Notes: a model not told the origin generated them from the sequence alone. 64,000 nt of DNA from Streptomyces sp. DH24 (GCF_029813775.1 NZ_JARVKW010000010.1:119214-183213), one strand, 5' to 3'. Counted from the stretch's first letter, positions 34,525 to 44,139 are shown. Numbers and translations are program-made.

Positions 34525-35262
34525 TTGGGCATCTTGGACGGTCTGTGGGGCGCACGCCGCGCCGACTTCGACTCGGGCAGCGCGTCCAGCAACGCCATCG
34601 AGCTGACCAAACGGCACAGCCAGGTGTCCCTGACGAAGCAGGGCGCGGCCACGGGCCATCTGCGCGTCAACCTCAACTGGCGCATGCGCACGTCCGACTT
34701 CGGCGGCTCACAGCGTGAGAGCCTGCTGCGGCACCCCTTCAAGGCGCTGAAGCCGCCGGAGGTCATGGGTCACAGCCAGAGCATGGTCAACGTCGACCTC
34801 GACCTGGGATGCCTGTACGAGCTCCAGGACGGCACCAAGGGCGTCGTCCAGCCGCTCGGCGGCTACCTCGGCGACGTGAACGCACCGCCGTACGTCAAGC
34901 TCAGCGGCGACGACCGGTTCGGTTCCGCGTCCGGCGAGACGATGTACGTCAACCTTGACCACCGCGAGGAGATCAAGCGGCTGCTGGTGTTCGTGTACAT
35001 CTACGACCAGACACCGGCGTTCGACCGGACGCACGCGAGCGTGACCCTGTTCCCGAGCAACGGGCCGCGCATCGAGATCGGCCTCGACGAGCGGCACCCC
35101 CAGGCACGGTCCTGCGCGGTCGTGATGATCGAGAACGTGAAGGGGGAGATCATGGTGCGGCGCGAGGTCAGGTTCGTGTACGGGTTCCAGGGCGAGCTGG
35201 ACCGGCTGTACGGGTGGGGGCTGCAGTGGGGGCGGGGCTACAAGTCCAAGGCGGGGCGGTGA
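34525..35262 (+). CDS. TerA-like tellurium resistance protein
   Basis: 245 residues. The middle and C-terminal part show the TerA/TerD-superfamily fold (DLDLGCLYEL, RLLVFVYIYDQTPAFDRT, NGPRIEIGLDE), with an N-terminal extension beginning MGILDGLWGARRADF. Probably a cytoplasmic partner of the TerD proteins at the membrane. The TTG start has GGGGGCGGG just upstream; other starts are possible. It converges with the TerD-PQ gene. Confidence 0.82.
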   Translation: MGILDGLWGARRADFDSGSASSNAIELTKRHSQVSLTKQGAATGHLRVNLNWRMRTSDFGGSQRESLLRHPFKALKPPEVMGHSQSMVNVDLDLGCLYELQDGTKGVVQPLGGYLGDVNAPPYVKLSGDDRFGSASGETMYVNLDHREEIKRLLVFVYIYDQTPAFDRTHASVTLFPSNGPRIEIGLDERHPQARSCAVVMIENVKGEIMVRREVRFVYGFQGELDRLYGWGLQWGRGYKSKAGR

Positions 35263-35383
35263 CGTTGGCCGGCGATCCGGCGCATTCCGGCGCTGCGCGG
35301 GCGCGGGTCCCGCGCGGTTGACCGCCGGGTGCCCCGCGCCCCTCGCCCGCGCTGTCTGGGCGCCCCGGGCGTCCTCGGCGTCC

Positions 35384-36244
35384 TCAGCGCCCGATGAACT
35401 GCGGGCCCTGCGGCGGCAGCTGGAAGTTCGGGTCCGGAGTCGCCGGGTTCGGGTAGCCGTAGCCCTGGGCGGTCGGAGCCTGCTGGGGGTAGCCGTAGGA
35501 CGGGGCCGCGCTCGTCGGCTGCGGGTAGCCGTATGAAGGCTGCGCCTGGGCCTGCGCCTGGGGCTGCGGCTGGGGGTATCCGTAGGCCGGCTGGGACGGG
35601 ACCGCCGCGGTCGGCTGCTCCGGGGGGAGCGGCTGGGAGACCTCCGGCCGGGGAGTGACCCTCGTCGGGCCCTCCGACCGCTCGGACTGCTCGGCCTGCT
35701 CCGACTCGTCGACCGAGATGCCGAAGTCCGTGGCCAGGCCCTTCAGACCGTTGCTGTAGCCCTCGCCCAGCGCGCGGAACTTCCAGCCCTCACCGCGCCG
35801 GTACAGCTCGCCGCAGATCAGCGCGGTCTCCTCGCCGGTCTCCGGCTTGACGTCGAAGAACGCCAGCGGCTCCGCGTCGGCGACCGTCGCGTCGTACAGC
35901 AGGATGCGCAGCGACTGCACGCGGTCGAAGGTGACGCCGTCCGCCGAGGCGACGAGCAGAATCCGGCCGACCGCCGACTCGACACCGGAGAGGTCTGTCT
36001 GGATCGTGTCGGTGAGGGCCTCGGCGACCTGCTTCTTGCCGAGCCGCCACACCTGCCCGGACGGGTGCCGGGGCTGGTTGTAGAAGACGAAGTCCTCGTC
36101 GGAACGCACACGACCGTCGGGGCCGAGGAGCAGCGCGGAGGCGTCGACGTCCGGGACCCCCTGCCCGGGTGTCCAGCGCAGCACGGCACGTACCGTGGTG
36201 GCTTCCAGCGGGACGTTCGACCCCTTCAGCATCGCGTGCGTCAT
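35384..36244 (-). CDS. TerD domain protein with Pro/Gln/Tyr repeat tail
   Basis: 286 residues. A TerD domain (1-175, with [15 protein letters not shown] and [16 protein letters not shown]) is followed by an acidic linker and about 100 residues of disordered sequence with repeated YGYPQ units. Such low-complexity tails can drive clustering or bind membranes. Divergent from the HpcH-like lyase gene, suggesting joint control of sensor and pathway genes. The start is ATG with a weak CAGGA site. Confidence 0.9.
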   Translation of the reverse strand: MTHAMLKGSNVPLEATTVRAVLRWTPGQGVPDVDASALLLGPDGRVRSDEDFVFYNQPRHPSGQVWRLGKKQVAEALTDTIQTDLSGVESAVGRILLVASADGVTFDRVQSLRILLYDATVADAEPLAFFDVKPETGEETALICGELYRRGEGWKFRALGEGYSNGLKGLATDFGISVDESEQAEQSERSEGPTRVTPRPEVSQPLPPEQPTAAVPSQPAYGYPQPQPQAQAQAQPSYGYPQPTSAAPSYGYPQQAPTAQGYGYPNPATPDPNFQLPPQGPQFIGR

Positions 36245-36463
36245 GCGGTCATCCTGCCCTGTCGGTCCTGGTCACGACAACGCGGGGGAGGGGATTCCGG
36301 TGCCGGTGCCGGGGAACCCGGAGCGCGCCGTATTGGCCGGAACGGCGTGTTCGCTTTACTGGGAATTCATGCCTGTCGGGAACTCCTGACATGGACTTCT
36401 ACGTACTATTACCGGCCACCTTTGGACAGATCACAGGTCGCCAAGACACCGCGGGGGAGCTTT
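36245..36463. promoter_or_regulatory. divergent promoter region of the Ter-linked pathway
   Basis: 219 bases with an unusual AT-richer block at 36350-36430 (GGGAATTCATG, ACGTACTATTACC). The promoters of the TerD-PQ gene and of the lyase-phosphoribosyltransferase-HAD operon must lie here. GGAAC-like hexamers occur at 36314 and 36379, but no complete ECF promoter could be fitted. Confidence 0.5.
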
Positions 36464-37636
36464 ATGCAACATTTCGGGCACATCGCCCCTGAGGTGCGGG
36501 AACGTATCTTCCACCAGGAGCCGTGCGAGTTCACCGCCGACTCCCCGGCCCGCCTGCTGTCGGCGGCCCTGGGCGCCACCCTGTACAGCCCGGCCACCCG
36601 GCCGAGACTCGCGGACGACATCCTCAAACAGGCCGCGCGCGGCGTCGTGTCGATGGTGCTGTGCCTGGAGGACTCCATCGACGACGCGGACGTCCCGGCC
36701 GGCGAGGACAACCTCGTCCGGCAGTTCACCGACCTCGCCGCCCGCGCCGGAGCGGACCTGCCGCTGCTGTTCGTCCGGGTCCGGGTGCCCGAGCAGATCC
36801 CCGACCTGGTGCGCCGGCTCGGCCCCGCCGTCCGGCTGCTGTCCGGATTCGTCCTGCCGAAGTTCACCGAGGAACGCGGCATGGCGTTCCTGGAGGCCCT
36901 GTCCGGCGCCGAGGCCGCCAGCGGCCGGCGGCTGTTCGCCATGCCGGTGCTGGAGTCTCCCGAGCTGCTCTACCGCGAATCGCGGGTGGCCACCCTGGAG
37001 GGCATCTTCCGCGCCGTGGACAAGTACCGCGACCGGGTCCTCGCGCTGCGCCTCGGCGTCACCGACTTCTGCTCCTCGTACGGCCTGCGCCGCGGCCCCG
37101 ACATGACGGCCTACGACGTCCAGGTCGTCGCGTCCGTGATCTCCGACGTGGTGAACATGCTGGGGCGGGCCGACGGCACCGGCTTCACCGTGACCGGGCC
37201 CGTGTGGGAGTACTTCCGCGTCCAGGAGCGCATGTTCAAGCCCCAGCTGCGGCAGAGTCCCTTCCTGGAGGTGCAGGCCGTGGCCCTGCGCGAGAAGCTG
37301 ATCGAGCACGCCATGGACGGGCTGCTGCGGGAGATCTCCCTGGACCACGCCAACGGCCTGCTCGGCAAGACCTGCATCCACCCGTCCCACGTGCTGCCGG
37401 TGCACGCGCTGTCCGTCGTCAGCCACGAGGAGTTCTGCGACGCCCAGGACATCCTGCGGCCCGAACGGGACGGCGGCGGCGTCCTGAGGTCGGCGTACAC
37501 GAACAAGATGAACGAGGTGAAGCCGCACCGCGCCTGGGCCGAGCGGACGCTGCTGCGCGCCGAGGCGTTCGGCGTCGCCAACGAGGACATCGGCTTCGTG
37601 GAACTGCTCGCCGCCGGCCTCACGGACGGCACGTAA
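36464..37636 (+). CDS. HpcH/HpaI aldolase-citrate lyase family protein of the Ter-associated type
   Basis: 390 residues, starting at the ATG behind GGGGGAG. TIM-barrel lyase features are visible: MVLCLEDSIDD (acidic metal-ligand region), FAMPVLESPELLY, LALRLGVTDFCSSYG and KTCIHPSHVLPVHAL. These match CitE/HpcH-like C-C lyases that act on CoA- or phospho-linked substrates with Mg2+. In Ter-linked operons this family is predicted to act with phosphoribosyltransferases in making a small metabolite. First gene of a three-gene operon. Confidence 0.9.
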   Translation: MQHFGHIAPEVRERIFHQEPCEFTADSPARLLSAALGATLYSPATRPRLADDILKQAARGVVSMVLCLEDSIDDADVPAGEDNLVRQFTDLAARAGADLPLLFVRVRVPEQIPDLVRRLGPAVRLLSGFVLPKFTEERGMAFLEALSGAEAASGRRLFAMPVLESPELLYRESRVATLEGIFRAVDKYRDRVLALRLGVTDFCSSYGLRRGPDMTAYDVQVVASVISDVVNMLGRADGTGFTVTGPVWEYFRVQERMFKPQLRQSPFLEVQAVALREKLIEHAMDGLLREISLDHANGLLGKTCIHPSHVLPVHALSVVSHEEFCDAQDILRPERDGGGVLRSAYTNKMNEVKPHRAWAERTLLRAEAFGVANEDIGFVELLAAGLTDGT

Positions 37637-37731
37637 CCGAGAACCGGCACCGCCCACGGCCGGGAACGCGATTTCGGTTCCGACGCGGGCGCAGGATATT
37701 CATGAGGGCGAACAGGGAGGTGCACGAACGC

Positions 37732-40194
37732 GTGCGATACGGGGAGCAGGACGGGCCGTCCGACGGCACCGACGGCATATGGTCCGGCAGCTGGGTCGCC
37801 GAGCGGCTCGGCGTGCGGCTGACCGGCGACGACTCGCTGACCGGCCTGCTGGGCCTCGCGCTGCGCCGCAACCCCAAACGGGCCCATCTGCTCGTGTCCC
37901 ACGTGCTCGGCAAGCACGTCCCGCAGTCGCCGTCCGTCGTCTACGGCCACGGCCTCCGGCTGGGCCGCCGGGTACGCGAACTGCTGGGCGCCGACGCGGC
38001 CGCCGCCGTCGTCCTCGGCTACGCGGAGACCGCGACCGGCCTCGGCCACTCGGTCGCCGACGGCGTGGGCCTCGCCCCCTACCTGCACTCCACCCGCCGC
38101 CCCGTCGACGGCGTCACCCCGGCCGGCGGCTTCGAGGAGTCCCACTCGCACGCGACGTCGCACCTGCTGCTGCCCGCCGATCCCGCGCTGCTGGCCGGGG
38201 ACGGGCCGCTGGTCCTCGTCGACGACGAGTTCTCCACCGGCAACACGGTCCTCAACACGATCCGCGACCTGCACGCCCGCTACCCGCGGAAACGGTACGT
38301 CGTCGTCGCCCTCGTGGACATGCGCTCGCCCGCCGACAGCGACCGGCTCACGGACTTCGCCCGCGAGATCGGCGCCCGCGTCGACCTGGTGGCGGCCGCC
38401 TCCGGCACCGTGACCCTGCCGGACGGCGTCCTGGACAAGGGCCGCGAGCTCGTCGCCCGGCACGAGAGCGGCCCCGACGCCCCCACCGGACGCCCCGGCG
38501 GCCGCATCACCCGCCTCGACCTGCGCTGGCCGCGCGGCCTGCCCGACGGCGGCCGGCACGGCTTCACACCCGCGCACCGCGCCCGCCTGGACGCCGCCCT
38601 GCCCGCCATGGCGGCCCGCCTCGCCGAAGCCCTGCCCGCCGACGCCCGCCGCCTCCTCGTCCTCGGCTTCGAGGAGCTGATGTACGCGCCGCTCAGGCTG
38701 GCCCGCGAGCTCGAGCAGACCGTCACCGCCGACGTCCGCTACTCCACCACCACCCGCTCACCCGTCCTCGCCGTCGACGACCCCGGCTACGCGATCCGCA
38801 CCCGCCTCGTCTTCCCGGCCCACGACGACCCGGCAGACGGCCCCGGCGAGCGCTACGCCTACAACGTCGCCGGGGCCGGCTTCGACGCCGTGATCGCGGT
38901 CGTCGACTCGGTCGCCGACACCCCCGCCCTGCACGCGCCCGACGGACTCCTCGCCCGGCTCGCCGCGCACACCCCGCAGGTCCTGCTCGCGGTCGTCCCG
39001 AGCCACGTCCCCGAGCCCCGCACCGAAAGGCCCGCCATGCTGCCCGAGCCCCTACGCGGCCCCGCCTTCTCCTCGTACCCGCCCGACGAGGTCGGCTGGC
39101 TGCTCCAGGACCTCTCGGACGTGACGCTGGAGGCGCCGACCGAGGAGCGCGAGGAGGCCATCCAGAGCGGCGGCGCCCACTACGCCGAGTCCCTGCCCGT
39201 CGAGTACCAGCCCAGCGAGCAGTACACGGAGCTGTTCCACGCCGCGCTGGAGACCTCGGCGGCCCGCATCGCGCTGGCCGCCGGCGCCGTCACCGAGCTG
39301 GTGCTCGCCGAGCGCTCCCCGAGACCCGTCCTCGTCTCCCTGGCCCGCGCCGGCACCCCGATCGGCATCCTGATGCGCCGCTGGGCCCAGTACCGGCACG
39401 GCACCGACCTGCCGCACTACGCCGTGTCCATCGTGCGCGGCCGCGGCATCGACGCCAACGCGCTGCGCCGGCTGGCCGCCGACCACGACCCGCGCGACGT
39501 CGTGTTCGTCGACGGCTGGACCGGCAAGGGCGCCATCACCCGCGAACTGGCCGCCGCCCTGCGGGAGTTCGAGGACAGCGACGGCATCACCGGCTTCGAC
39601 CCGGAGATCGCGGTACTCGCCGACCCCGGCTCCTGCGTACGGACCTACGGCACCCGCGAGGACTTCCTCATCCCCTCCGCCTGCCTCAACTCCACCGTCT
39701 CCGGGCTGATATCGCGCACCGTGCTCCGCTCCGACCTGGTCGGCCCGCACGACTACCACGGCGCGAAGTTCTACCGCGAACTCGCCGGCTCCGACGTCTC
39801 CGTGGCCTTCCTCGACGCCGTCTGCGCCCGCTTCCCCGAGGTCACCGACGCCGTCGACCGGCAGGTCAAGGACCTGCTCTCCGCCGACCGCGCCCCCACC
39901 TGGGAGGGCTGGGCGGCCGTCGAGCGCATCAGCGAGGAGTACGGCATCCACGACGTGAACCTCGTCAAGCCCGGCGTCGGCGAGACCACCCGGGTGCTGC
40001 TGCGCCGCGTGCCCTGGAAGATCCTGGCCCGGCAGGACGCCGGAAGCGACCTCGACCACGTGCGGCTGCTCGCCGAACAGCGCGGCGTGCCCGTCGAGGA
40101 GGTCGCCGAACTCCCCTACACCTGCGTCGGGTTGATCCACCCCCGATTCACGCGCGGCGCGACCGGCGCCGACGGCAGGGCGGTGACGGTCTGA
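37732..40194 (+). CDS. two-domain phosphoribosyltransferase (PRTase-TRSP-StiP-like fusion)
   Basis: 820 residues from the GTG preceded by GGGAGGT; an in-frame ATG at 37702 is an alternative. The N-terminal half is a PRTase fold with a PRPP loop VLVDDEFSTGNT (161-172). A segment with the TRSP-family signature YSTTTRSP (about 340) follows. The C-terminal half (about 440-790) matches the StiP-like family, with a second PRPP-type loop VVFVDGWTGKGA and YHGAKFYREL. In many bacteria these are separate genes, and here they form one continuous frame. Predicted to transfer phosphoribose to an unknown base. Confidence 0.85.
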   Translation: MRYGEQDGPSDGTDGIWSGSWVAERLGVRLTGDDSLTGLLGLALRRNPKRAHLLVSHVLGKHVPQSPSVVYGHGLRLGRRVRELLGADAAAAVVLGYAETATGLGHSVADGVGLAPYLHSTRRPVDGVTPAGGFEESHSHATSHLLLPADPALLAGDGPLVLVDDEFSTGNTVLNTIRDLHARYPRKRYVVVALVDMRSPADSDRLTDFAREIGARVDLVAAASGTVTLPDGVLDKGRELVARHESGPDAPTGRPGGRITRLDLRWPRGLPDGGRHGFTPAHRARLDAALPAMAARLAEALPADARRLLVLGFEELMYAPLRLARELEQTVTADVRYSTTTRSPVLAVDDPGYAIRTRLVFPAHDDPADGPGERYAYNVAGAGFDAVIAVVDSVADTPALHAPDGLLARLAAHTPQVLLAVVPSHVPEPRTERPAMLPEPLRGPAFSSYPPDEVGWLLQDLSDVTLEAPTEEREEAIQSGGAHYAESLPVEYQPSEQYTELFHAALETSAARIALAAGAVTELVLAERSPRPVLVSLARAGTPIGILMRRWAQYRHGTDLPHYAVSIVRGRGIDANALRRLAADHDPRDVVFVDGWTGKGAITRELAAALREFEDSDGITGFDPEIAVLADPGSCVRTYGTREDFLIPSACLNSTVSGLISRTVLRSDLVGPHDYHGAKFYRELAGSDVSVAFLDAVCARFPEVTDAVDRQVKDLLSADRAPTWEGWAAVERISEEYGIHDVNLVKPGVGETTRVLLRRVPWKILARQDAGSDLDHVRLLAEQRGVPVEEVAELPYTCVGLIHPRFTRGATGADGRAVTV

Positions 40195-41030
40195 TGCCGG
40201 TGCTCGTCGCGAGCGACCTCGACCGCACGCTCATCTACTCGGCGGCGGCGCTGGCCCTCACCATGCCGGACGCGCGGGCGCCGCGGCTGCTGTGCGTGGA
40301 GGTCCACGAGAGCAAGCCGCTGTCGTACCTGACGGAGACGGCGGCGCAGCTGCTCACCGACCTCGGTGACGCGGCCCTGTTCGTGCCGACCACGACCCGC
40401 ACCCGCAAGCAGTACCAGCGCATCAACCTGCCCGGCCCGCCGCCGAAGTACGCGATCTGCGCCAACGGCGGACACCTGCTGGTGGACGGCGTCTCGGACC
40501 CCGAGTGGCACGCGCGCGTGACCGCGCGGCTGGCCGACGAGTGCGCGCCGCTGACCGAGGTGCGCGACCACCTCGTGAACACCGCCGACCCGCTGTGGGT
40601 GCGCAAGCACCGCATCGCCGAGGACCTGTTCGCCTACCTCGTCGTCGAGCGCGAACTGCTCCCCGAGGAATGGGTGAAGGAACTCGCGGTGTGGGCGGAG
40701 AACCGCGGCTGGACGGTGTCGCTCCAGGGCCGCAAGATCTACGCCGTGCCCAAGCCGCTCACCAAGAGCGCCGCGATGCGTGAGCTCGCCCGCCGCACCG
40801 GCGCCGACCTCACCCTGGCCGCCGGGGACTCCCTCCTCGACGCCGACCTGCTGCTGGCCGCCGACCGGGGCTGGCGCCCCGGCCACGGCGAACTGGCCGA
40901 CGCCGACTGGACGGCACCGGCGATCACCGCCCTGCCCGACCGGGGCGTCCTCGCGGGGGAGCGCATCCTGCGGGAGTTCCTGCGGGCGGTACGGGGGGGA
41001 CGCGCAGCGGGGGTGACGGGGGTCGGGTAA
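40194..41030 (+). CDS. HAD superfamily hydrolase of the Ter-associated operon
   Basis: 278 residues. Its ATG overlaps the previous stop by one base (TGATG), giving tight coupling. HAD motif I is SDLDRTLIYS (D8, D10), followed by a cap domain, a Lys in KPLTKSAAM and motif IV in AGDSLLDADLL. It is most like Cof/sucrose-phosphatase HADs that dephosphorylate small molecules, so it may remove phosphate from the product of the upstream enzymes. Ends in a Gly/Val-rich tail next to a repeat tract. Confidence 0.9.
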   Translation: MPVLVASDLDRTLIYSAAALALTMPDARAPRLLCVEVHESKPLSYLTETAAQLLTDLGDAALFVPTTTRTRKQYQRINLPGPPPKYAICANGGHLLVDGVSDPEWHARVTARLADECAPLTEVRDHLVNTADPLWVRKHRIAEDLFAYLVVERELLPEEWVKELAVWAENRGWTVSLQGRKIYAVPKPLTKSAAMRELARRTGADLTLAAGDSLLDADLLLAADRGWRPGHGELADADWTAPAITALPDRGVLAGERILREFLRAVRGGRAAGVTGVG

Positions 41031-41039
41031 CCGGGGGGC

Positions 41040-41205
41040 GTTCCGGGCGGGGCGCCGGTGGTGAGAGGGCTGGTGCCGGCCAGGGAAGCCGGTGCCGGCG
41101 GAACGCCCGGTGCCGGACCGTGAACGGTGCTGGCCAGGGAAGCCGGTGTTGGCCAGGGAACCCCCGGTGCCGCCAGGGAACGCCCGGTGCTGCCCGGAAG
41201 GCCTG
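41040..41205. repeat. degenerate tandem repeats in a convergent gap
   Basis: Several near copies of GTGCTGGCCAGGGAAGCCGG and of GGAACGCCCGGTGC alternate between the HAD and FmdB genes. No gene is apparent. Confidence 0.7.
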
Positions 41206-41209
41206 TGTG

Positions 41210-41437
41210 TCAGCCGCAGCAGCCCCCGCCGCAGCAGCCGCCGCCTCCGCCGCCCTGCCGGGGCGCGGGAGCGGGCGCGGACCCCCCGGCCGTGCCGCCG
41301 ACGGCCACCGTCGACAGCAGCTTCACCGTGTCGTCGTGGCCCGCGGGGCAGCTCGCGGGAGCGGAGGACTCCGCCATGGGACGGCTCAGTTCGAAGGTGT
41401 CGCCGCAGGTCCGGCAGCGGTACTCGTAGCGAGGCAT
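41210..41437 (-). CDS. FmdB family zinc-ribbon protein with Gly-Cys tail
   Basis: 75 residues from the ATG giving MPRYEYRCRTCGDTF. The FmdB/CxxC_CXXC zinc ribbon uses the N-terminal CRTC pair and a second site at SCPAGH. The last 15 residues are a Gly run with two Cys pairs (GGGGGGCCGGGCCG). That tail could bind another metal ion or be lipid-modified, and is conspicuous. FmdB members are often regulators. The start is set by the leaderless -10 box. Confidence 0.88.
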   Translation of the reverse strand: MPRYEYRCRTCGDTFELSRPMAESSAPASCPAGHDDTVKLLSTVAVGGTAGGSAPAPAPRQGGGGGGCCGGGCCG

Positions 41438-41443
41438 GCGCAC

Positions 41444-41449
41444 AGATTA
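41444..41449 (-). promoter_or_regulatory. -10 box TAATCT of the FmdB gene, leaderless
   Basis: On the minus strand TAATCT, six bases, then the ATG at 41437; an ATG two codons further upstream is therefore rejected. Confidence 0.55.
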
Positions 41450-41481
41450 GCGGGCGCGGCACGCGGCGTCGCCGGTGCTCC

Positions 41482-42906
41482 TCACTGGGCGGCGCCGCGT
41501 TCCTCACGGATCTGGGAGACCACGCGCCCCACCGCCTGCCGTACCGCTTCCGTCTCCGTCAGGAAGTGCCAGTAGTCGGGGTGCCGGCCCTCCAGCGTGC
41601 CGATCGCCCGGTCCAGGCGGGCCACCGCGTCGTCCAGCGGGCGCGCGTGGCGCGGGTCGGGGGTGTGACGGCCCGCCATCGCCAGGCGCTGCGCGTCCCG
41701 GATCGCGAACCGCGTCCGCTCGATCTCCGCCTGCGGGTCCTTCTGCACGGCGTTCAGCCGCCGCAGCCGGTCGCCGGCCGCCGACACCGCCTCGTCCGTC
41801 GCGTTCAGCAGGGCCCGCACCGTCGACAGCAGCGCCGTCGCGTCCGGCCAGCGCTGCTCGTCCCGCGCGGCCTGCGCCTCCCGCAACTTCACCTCGGCCT
41901 GCCGTACCGTCTCCACGGCCTGGTCCGGCACGTACTGCAGGTCCTGCCAGCAGGCGGCCGTGAACCGCCGGCGCAACTCGCTCAGCACCGGCTCGACCTG
42001 CCCGGTGCGGGTGGTCAGGGCCTCGGCGCGGGTACGCAGCGACACCAGCCGGTTGCCGATCTCGGCGGCCCGCTCCGGCAGCCGCTCCGCCTCCGCCCGG
42101 ACCGTCTCCGCCTCGCGCGCGACCCGCTCGGCCCGCTCCAGCGTCTGCGGCACGCCGTGCTGCCCCGCGCCCTGGTTCAGCCGGGTCAGCTCCGGGGCGA
42201 GCGCGGCGAGCCGGGCGGCGAGGTCGTCCGCGCGCAGCCCCGATCCGCGCGCCGCGTCGAGGGCGTTGGACGCGGCGAGCAGGGACTGCCGGGCCCGCTC
42301 CACGGCGGGCGCGAGCCGGGCCAGCTGGGTCTCGGCCTTGCCGAGCAGCGGGCCGAGCCCCTCGGTGAAACGGTCCAGCTCCTGCTTCACCCGGTCCAGT
42401 CCGCCTTTGGCCTCGGTCAGCTCCGTGCGGGCCCGGGCGGCGACCGACGCCTCCAGGTCGTCCCGGTCGAGATCGTGGGCGTCGACGGCGCTGATGTAGC
42501 GGTGGCTGGCCTCGTCGATGCGGCGGCCCAGCGCCTCGAAGTCGGCGACGGCGCGGCGGGCCGCGGGGGTGGCGTCGACGGCGGTGATCGTCTCGATGGA
42601 GATCCGCAGGTCCCGCTGGGCGGTGTCGAGCTCGTAGAAGGCCTCGGCCGCCGCGTCCTTCGCGGCCTGCGCCTCCGCCCGCTGGCCCTCGGCCCGGCCG
42701 CCGAACCAGCGCCGCGTGCCGCCGCCGGCGAACGCGGCGGGCAGCACGAGAACGGCGGTCAGCGGCAGCGCGATCAGGGTCAGCGCGTCACGCAGAGGCC
42801 CCGGGGCGCGGCCCGCGCGGCGTGCGCGCGGGCCGGGTGTCCGAGGAGCGCGGCGGCGTGCGCGCGGCGCGAACGGTGAGTACGGCCGCGATGGTGTCGC
42901 CGTCAC
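41482..42906 (-). CDS. large coiled-coil membrane protein, unknown function
   Basis: 474 residues. An Arg/Pro-rich N-terminus is followed by one membrane helix (about 42-60) and then more than 350 residues of Ala/Glu/Arg/Leu-rich helix with long coiled-coil stretches (70-360). Resembles conserved streptomycete proteins without known role, possibly scaffolds at the membrane. GTG start with GGAG six bases before. Lies 45 bases after the FmdB gene on the same strand sense. Confidence 0.75.
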   Translation of the reverse strand: MTATPSRPYSPFAPRARRRAPRTPGPRARRAGRAPGPLRDALTLIALPLTAVLVLPAAFAGGGTRRWFGGRAEGQRAEAQAAKDAAAEAFYELDTAQRDLRISIETITAVDATPAARRAVADFEALGRRIDEASHRYISAVDAHDLDRDDLEASVAARARTELTEAKGGLDRVKQELDRFTEGLGPLLGKAETQLARLAPAVERARQSLLAASNALDAARGSGLRADDLAARLAALAPELTRLNQGAGQHGVPQTLERAERVAREAETVRAEAERLPERAAEIGNRLVSLRTRAEALTTRTGQVEPVLSELRRRFTAACWQDLQYVPDQAVETVRQAEVKLREAQAARDEQRWPDATALLSTVRALLNATDEAVSAAGDRLRRLNAVQKDPQAEIERTRFAIRDAQRLAMAGRHTPDPRHARPLDDAVARLDRAIGTLEGRHPDYWHFLTETEAVRQAVGRVVSQIREERGAAQ

Positions 42907-42986
42907 ATCCCTCTCCCCGTGCTGTGGTCCGCCCTGCCCGGTGTCATGTCATTCTCCCACCGGTTGAGGACGAACACACGGGCCGA

Positions 42987-43820
42987 TCAGTTCGCGGTCC
43001 GGACCGTGACTTTCCCGTCGCCGGTACGCGCGGACACCACGTGGTCGCTCGTGTCGCTGCGGGGCACCGACACGTCCACCGAGCCGTCCCCGGTCTCGGT
43101 CGTCACCCGGTACGTCTCCCGGGGCACCGCGATCGTCACCGAGCCGTCGCCGGTACGGGCCTCCACCAGGTCCGGTACGGCGTCCAGTTCGAGCCGGACC
43201 GAGCCGTCCGCAGTCCGGGCGGACACCTTGCGCGAGGACACGTCCGCGTGGACGGAGCCGTCCCCGGTGTGCACCCGGACCGCCCCCGAGGTGTCCGTGA
43301 TCCGCACCGAGCCGTCCCCGGTGCGCACCCGCAGGGGCCCGCTGGAGCCGCTGACCCGCACGGAACCGTCGCCGGTACGGATGTCGAGGGCCGCACGGAA
43401 GCCGCTCGCCCGGACACTGCCGTCGCCGTCCTCGACCTCGACGGCGACGCCGCGCGGCACCCGGACGCGGTGCTCGGCCTCGCAGTCGGCGACCACCCCG
43501 GAGCACTTCAGGCGCAGCACCAGCCGGTCGTCCTCCATCGTCCAGGTCACCTCGGGCTCGTCACCCAACGCGACCGAGCCGTCGAACCAGCGGGTGACGC
43601 CCACCGTGCCCGCCTTCTGCTCGTCCGTCGCGACGATCTCCAGCGCCGAGTCGTCCGAGTCGATGGTGAGGGTGCGGCCGGACAGCGCGAAGGACCGGTG
43701 CTCGGGGTCCTTGTCGTCCCCGGCGGAGGCACAGGCGCTCGCACCCGCCACGAGGACCACGACGGCACCGGTGACGGCGGCGGCACGAACGGCGGCGGTA
43801 CGGCGGGTGGTACGGGACAT
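42987..43820 (-). CDS. exported DUF4097 beta-strand repeat protein
   Basis: 277 residues. An N-terminal export signal ends around ASACASAG, possibly a lipobox, though the -3 residue is not Leu. The mature part is a right-handed beta ladder of repeated strands, with eight or so GDGSV/ADGSV turns spaced about 15-23 residues. DUF4097 domains are putative adhesins or anti-sigma-like envelope proteins. Two cysteines (LKCSG, ADCEA) may form a disulfide. Function unknown. Confidence 0.85.
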   Translation of the reverse strand: MSRTTRRTAAVRAAAVTGAVVVLVAGASACASAGDDKDPEHRSFALSGRTLTIDSDDSALEIVATDEQKAGTVGVTRWFDGSVALGDEPEVTWTMEDDRLVLRLKCSGVVADCEAEHRVRVPRGVAVEVEDGDGSVRASGFRAALDIRTGDGSVRVSGSSGPLRVRTGDGSVRITDTSGAVRVHTGDGSVHADVSSRKVSARTADGSVRLELDAVPDLVEARTGDGSVTIAVPRETYRVTTETGDGSVDVSVPRSDTSDHVVSARTGDGKVTVRTAN

Positions 43821-44049
43821 GACGGTCTCCCCCTGGGACGGCCGGCGCGGCGGCTCCGCGACCGGTGCCCGCTCCGGTGCGGGCGCTTCGACCGTACGGA
43901 CCTGGGCGCCCAGGGGGGATCCGGGCCGCTCCCGGATCCGGGGTGGGGTTAACCCCCGCCGTTCCCCTACGGGCCGGATACGGGTTTGCGGGACAGCGCC
44001 CCCGGCAATGTAGGCTGTCGACTCGTCCTGGCCACGTGGCTCAGGAACC

Positions 44050-44121
<72 letters not shown>

Positions 44122-44139
44122 CCGGGATCATCAGGGAAC

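Noticed and set aside
36245..36463. ECF sigma (GGAAC-type) promoter for the lyase operon
   Set aside because: GGAAC-like hexamers occur but no matching downstream element at a suitable distance could be found.
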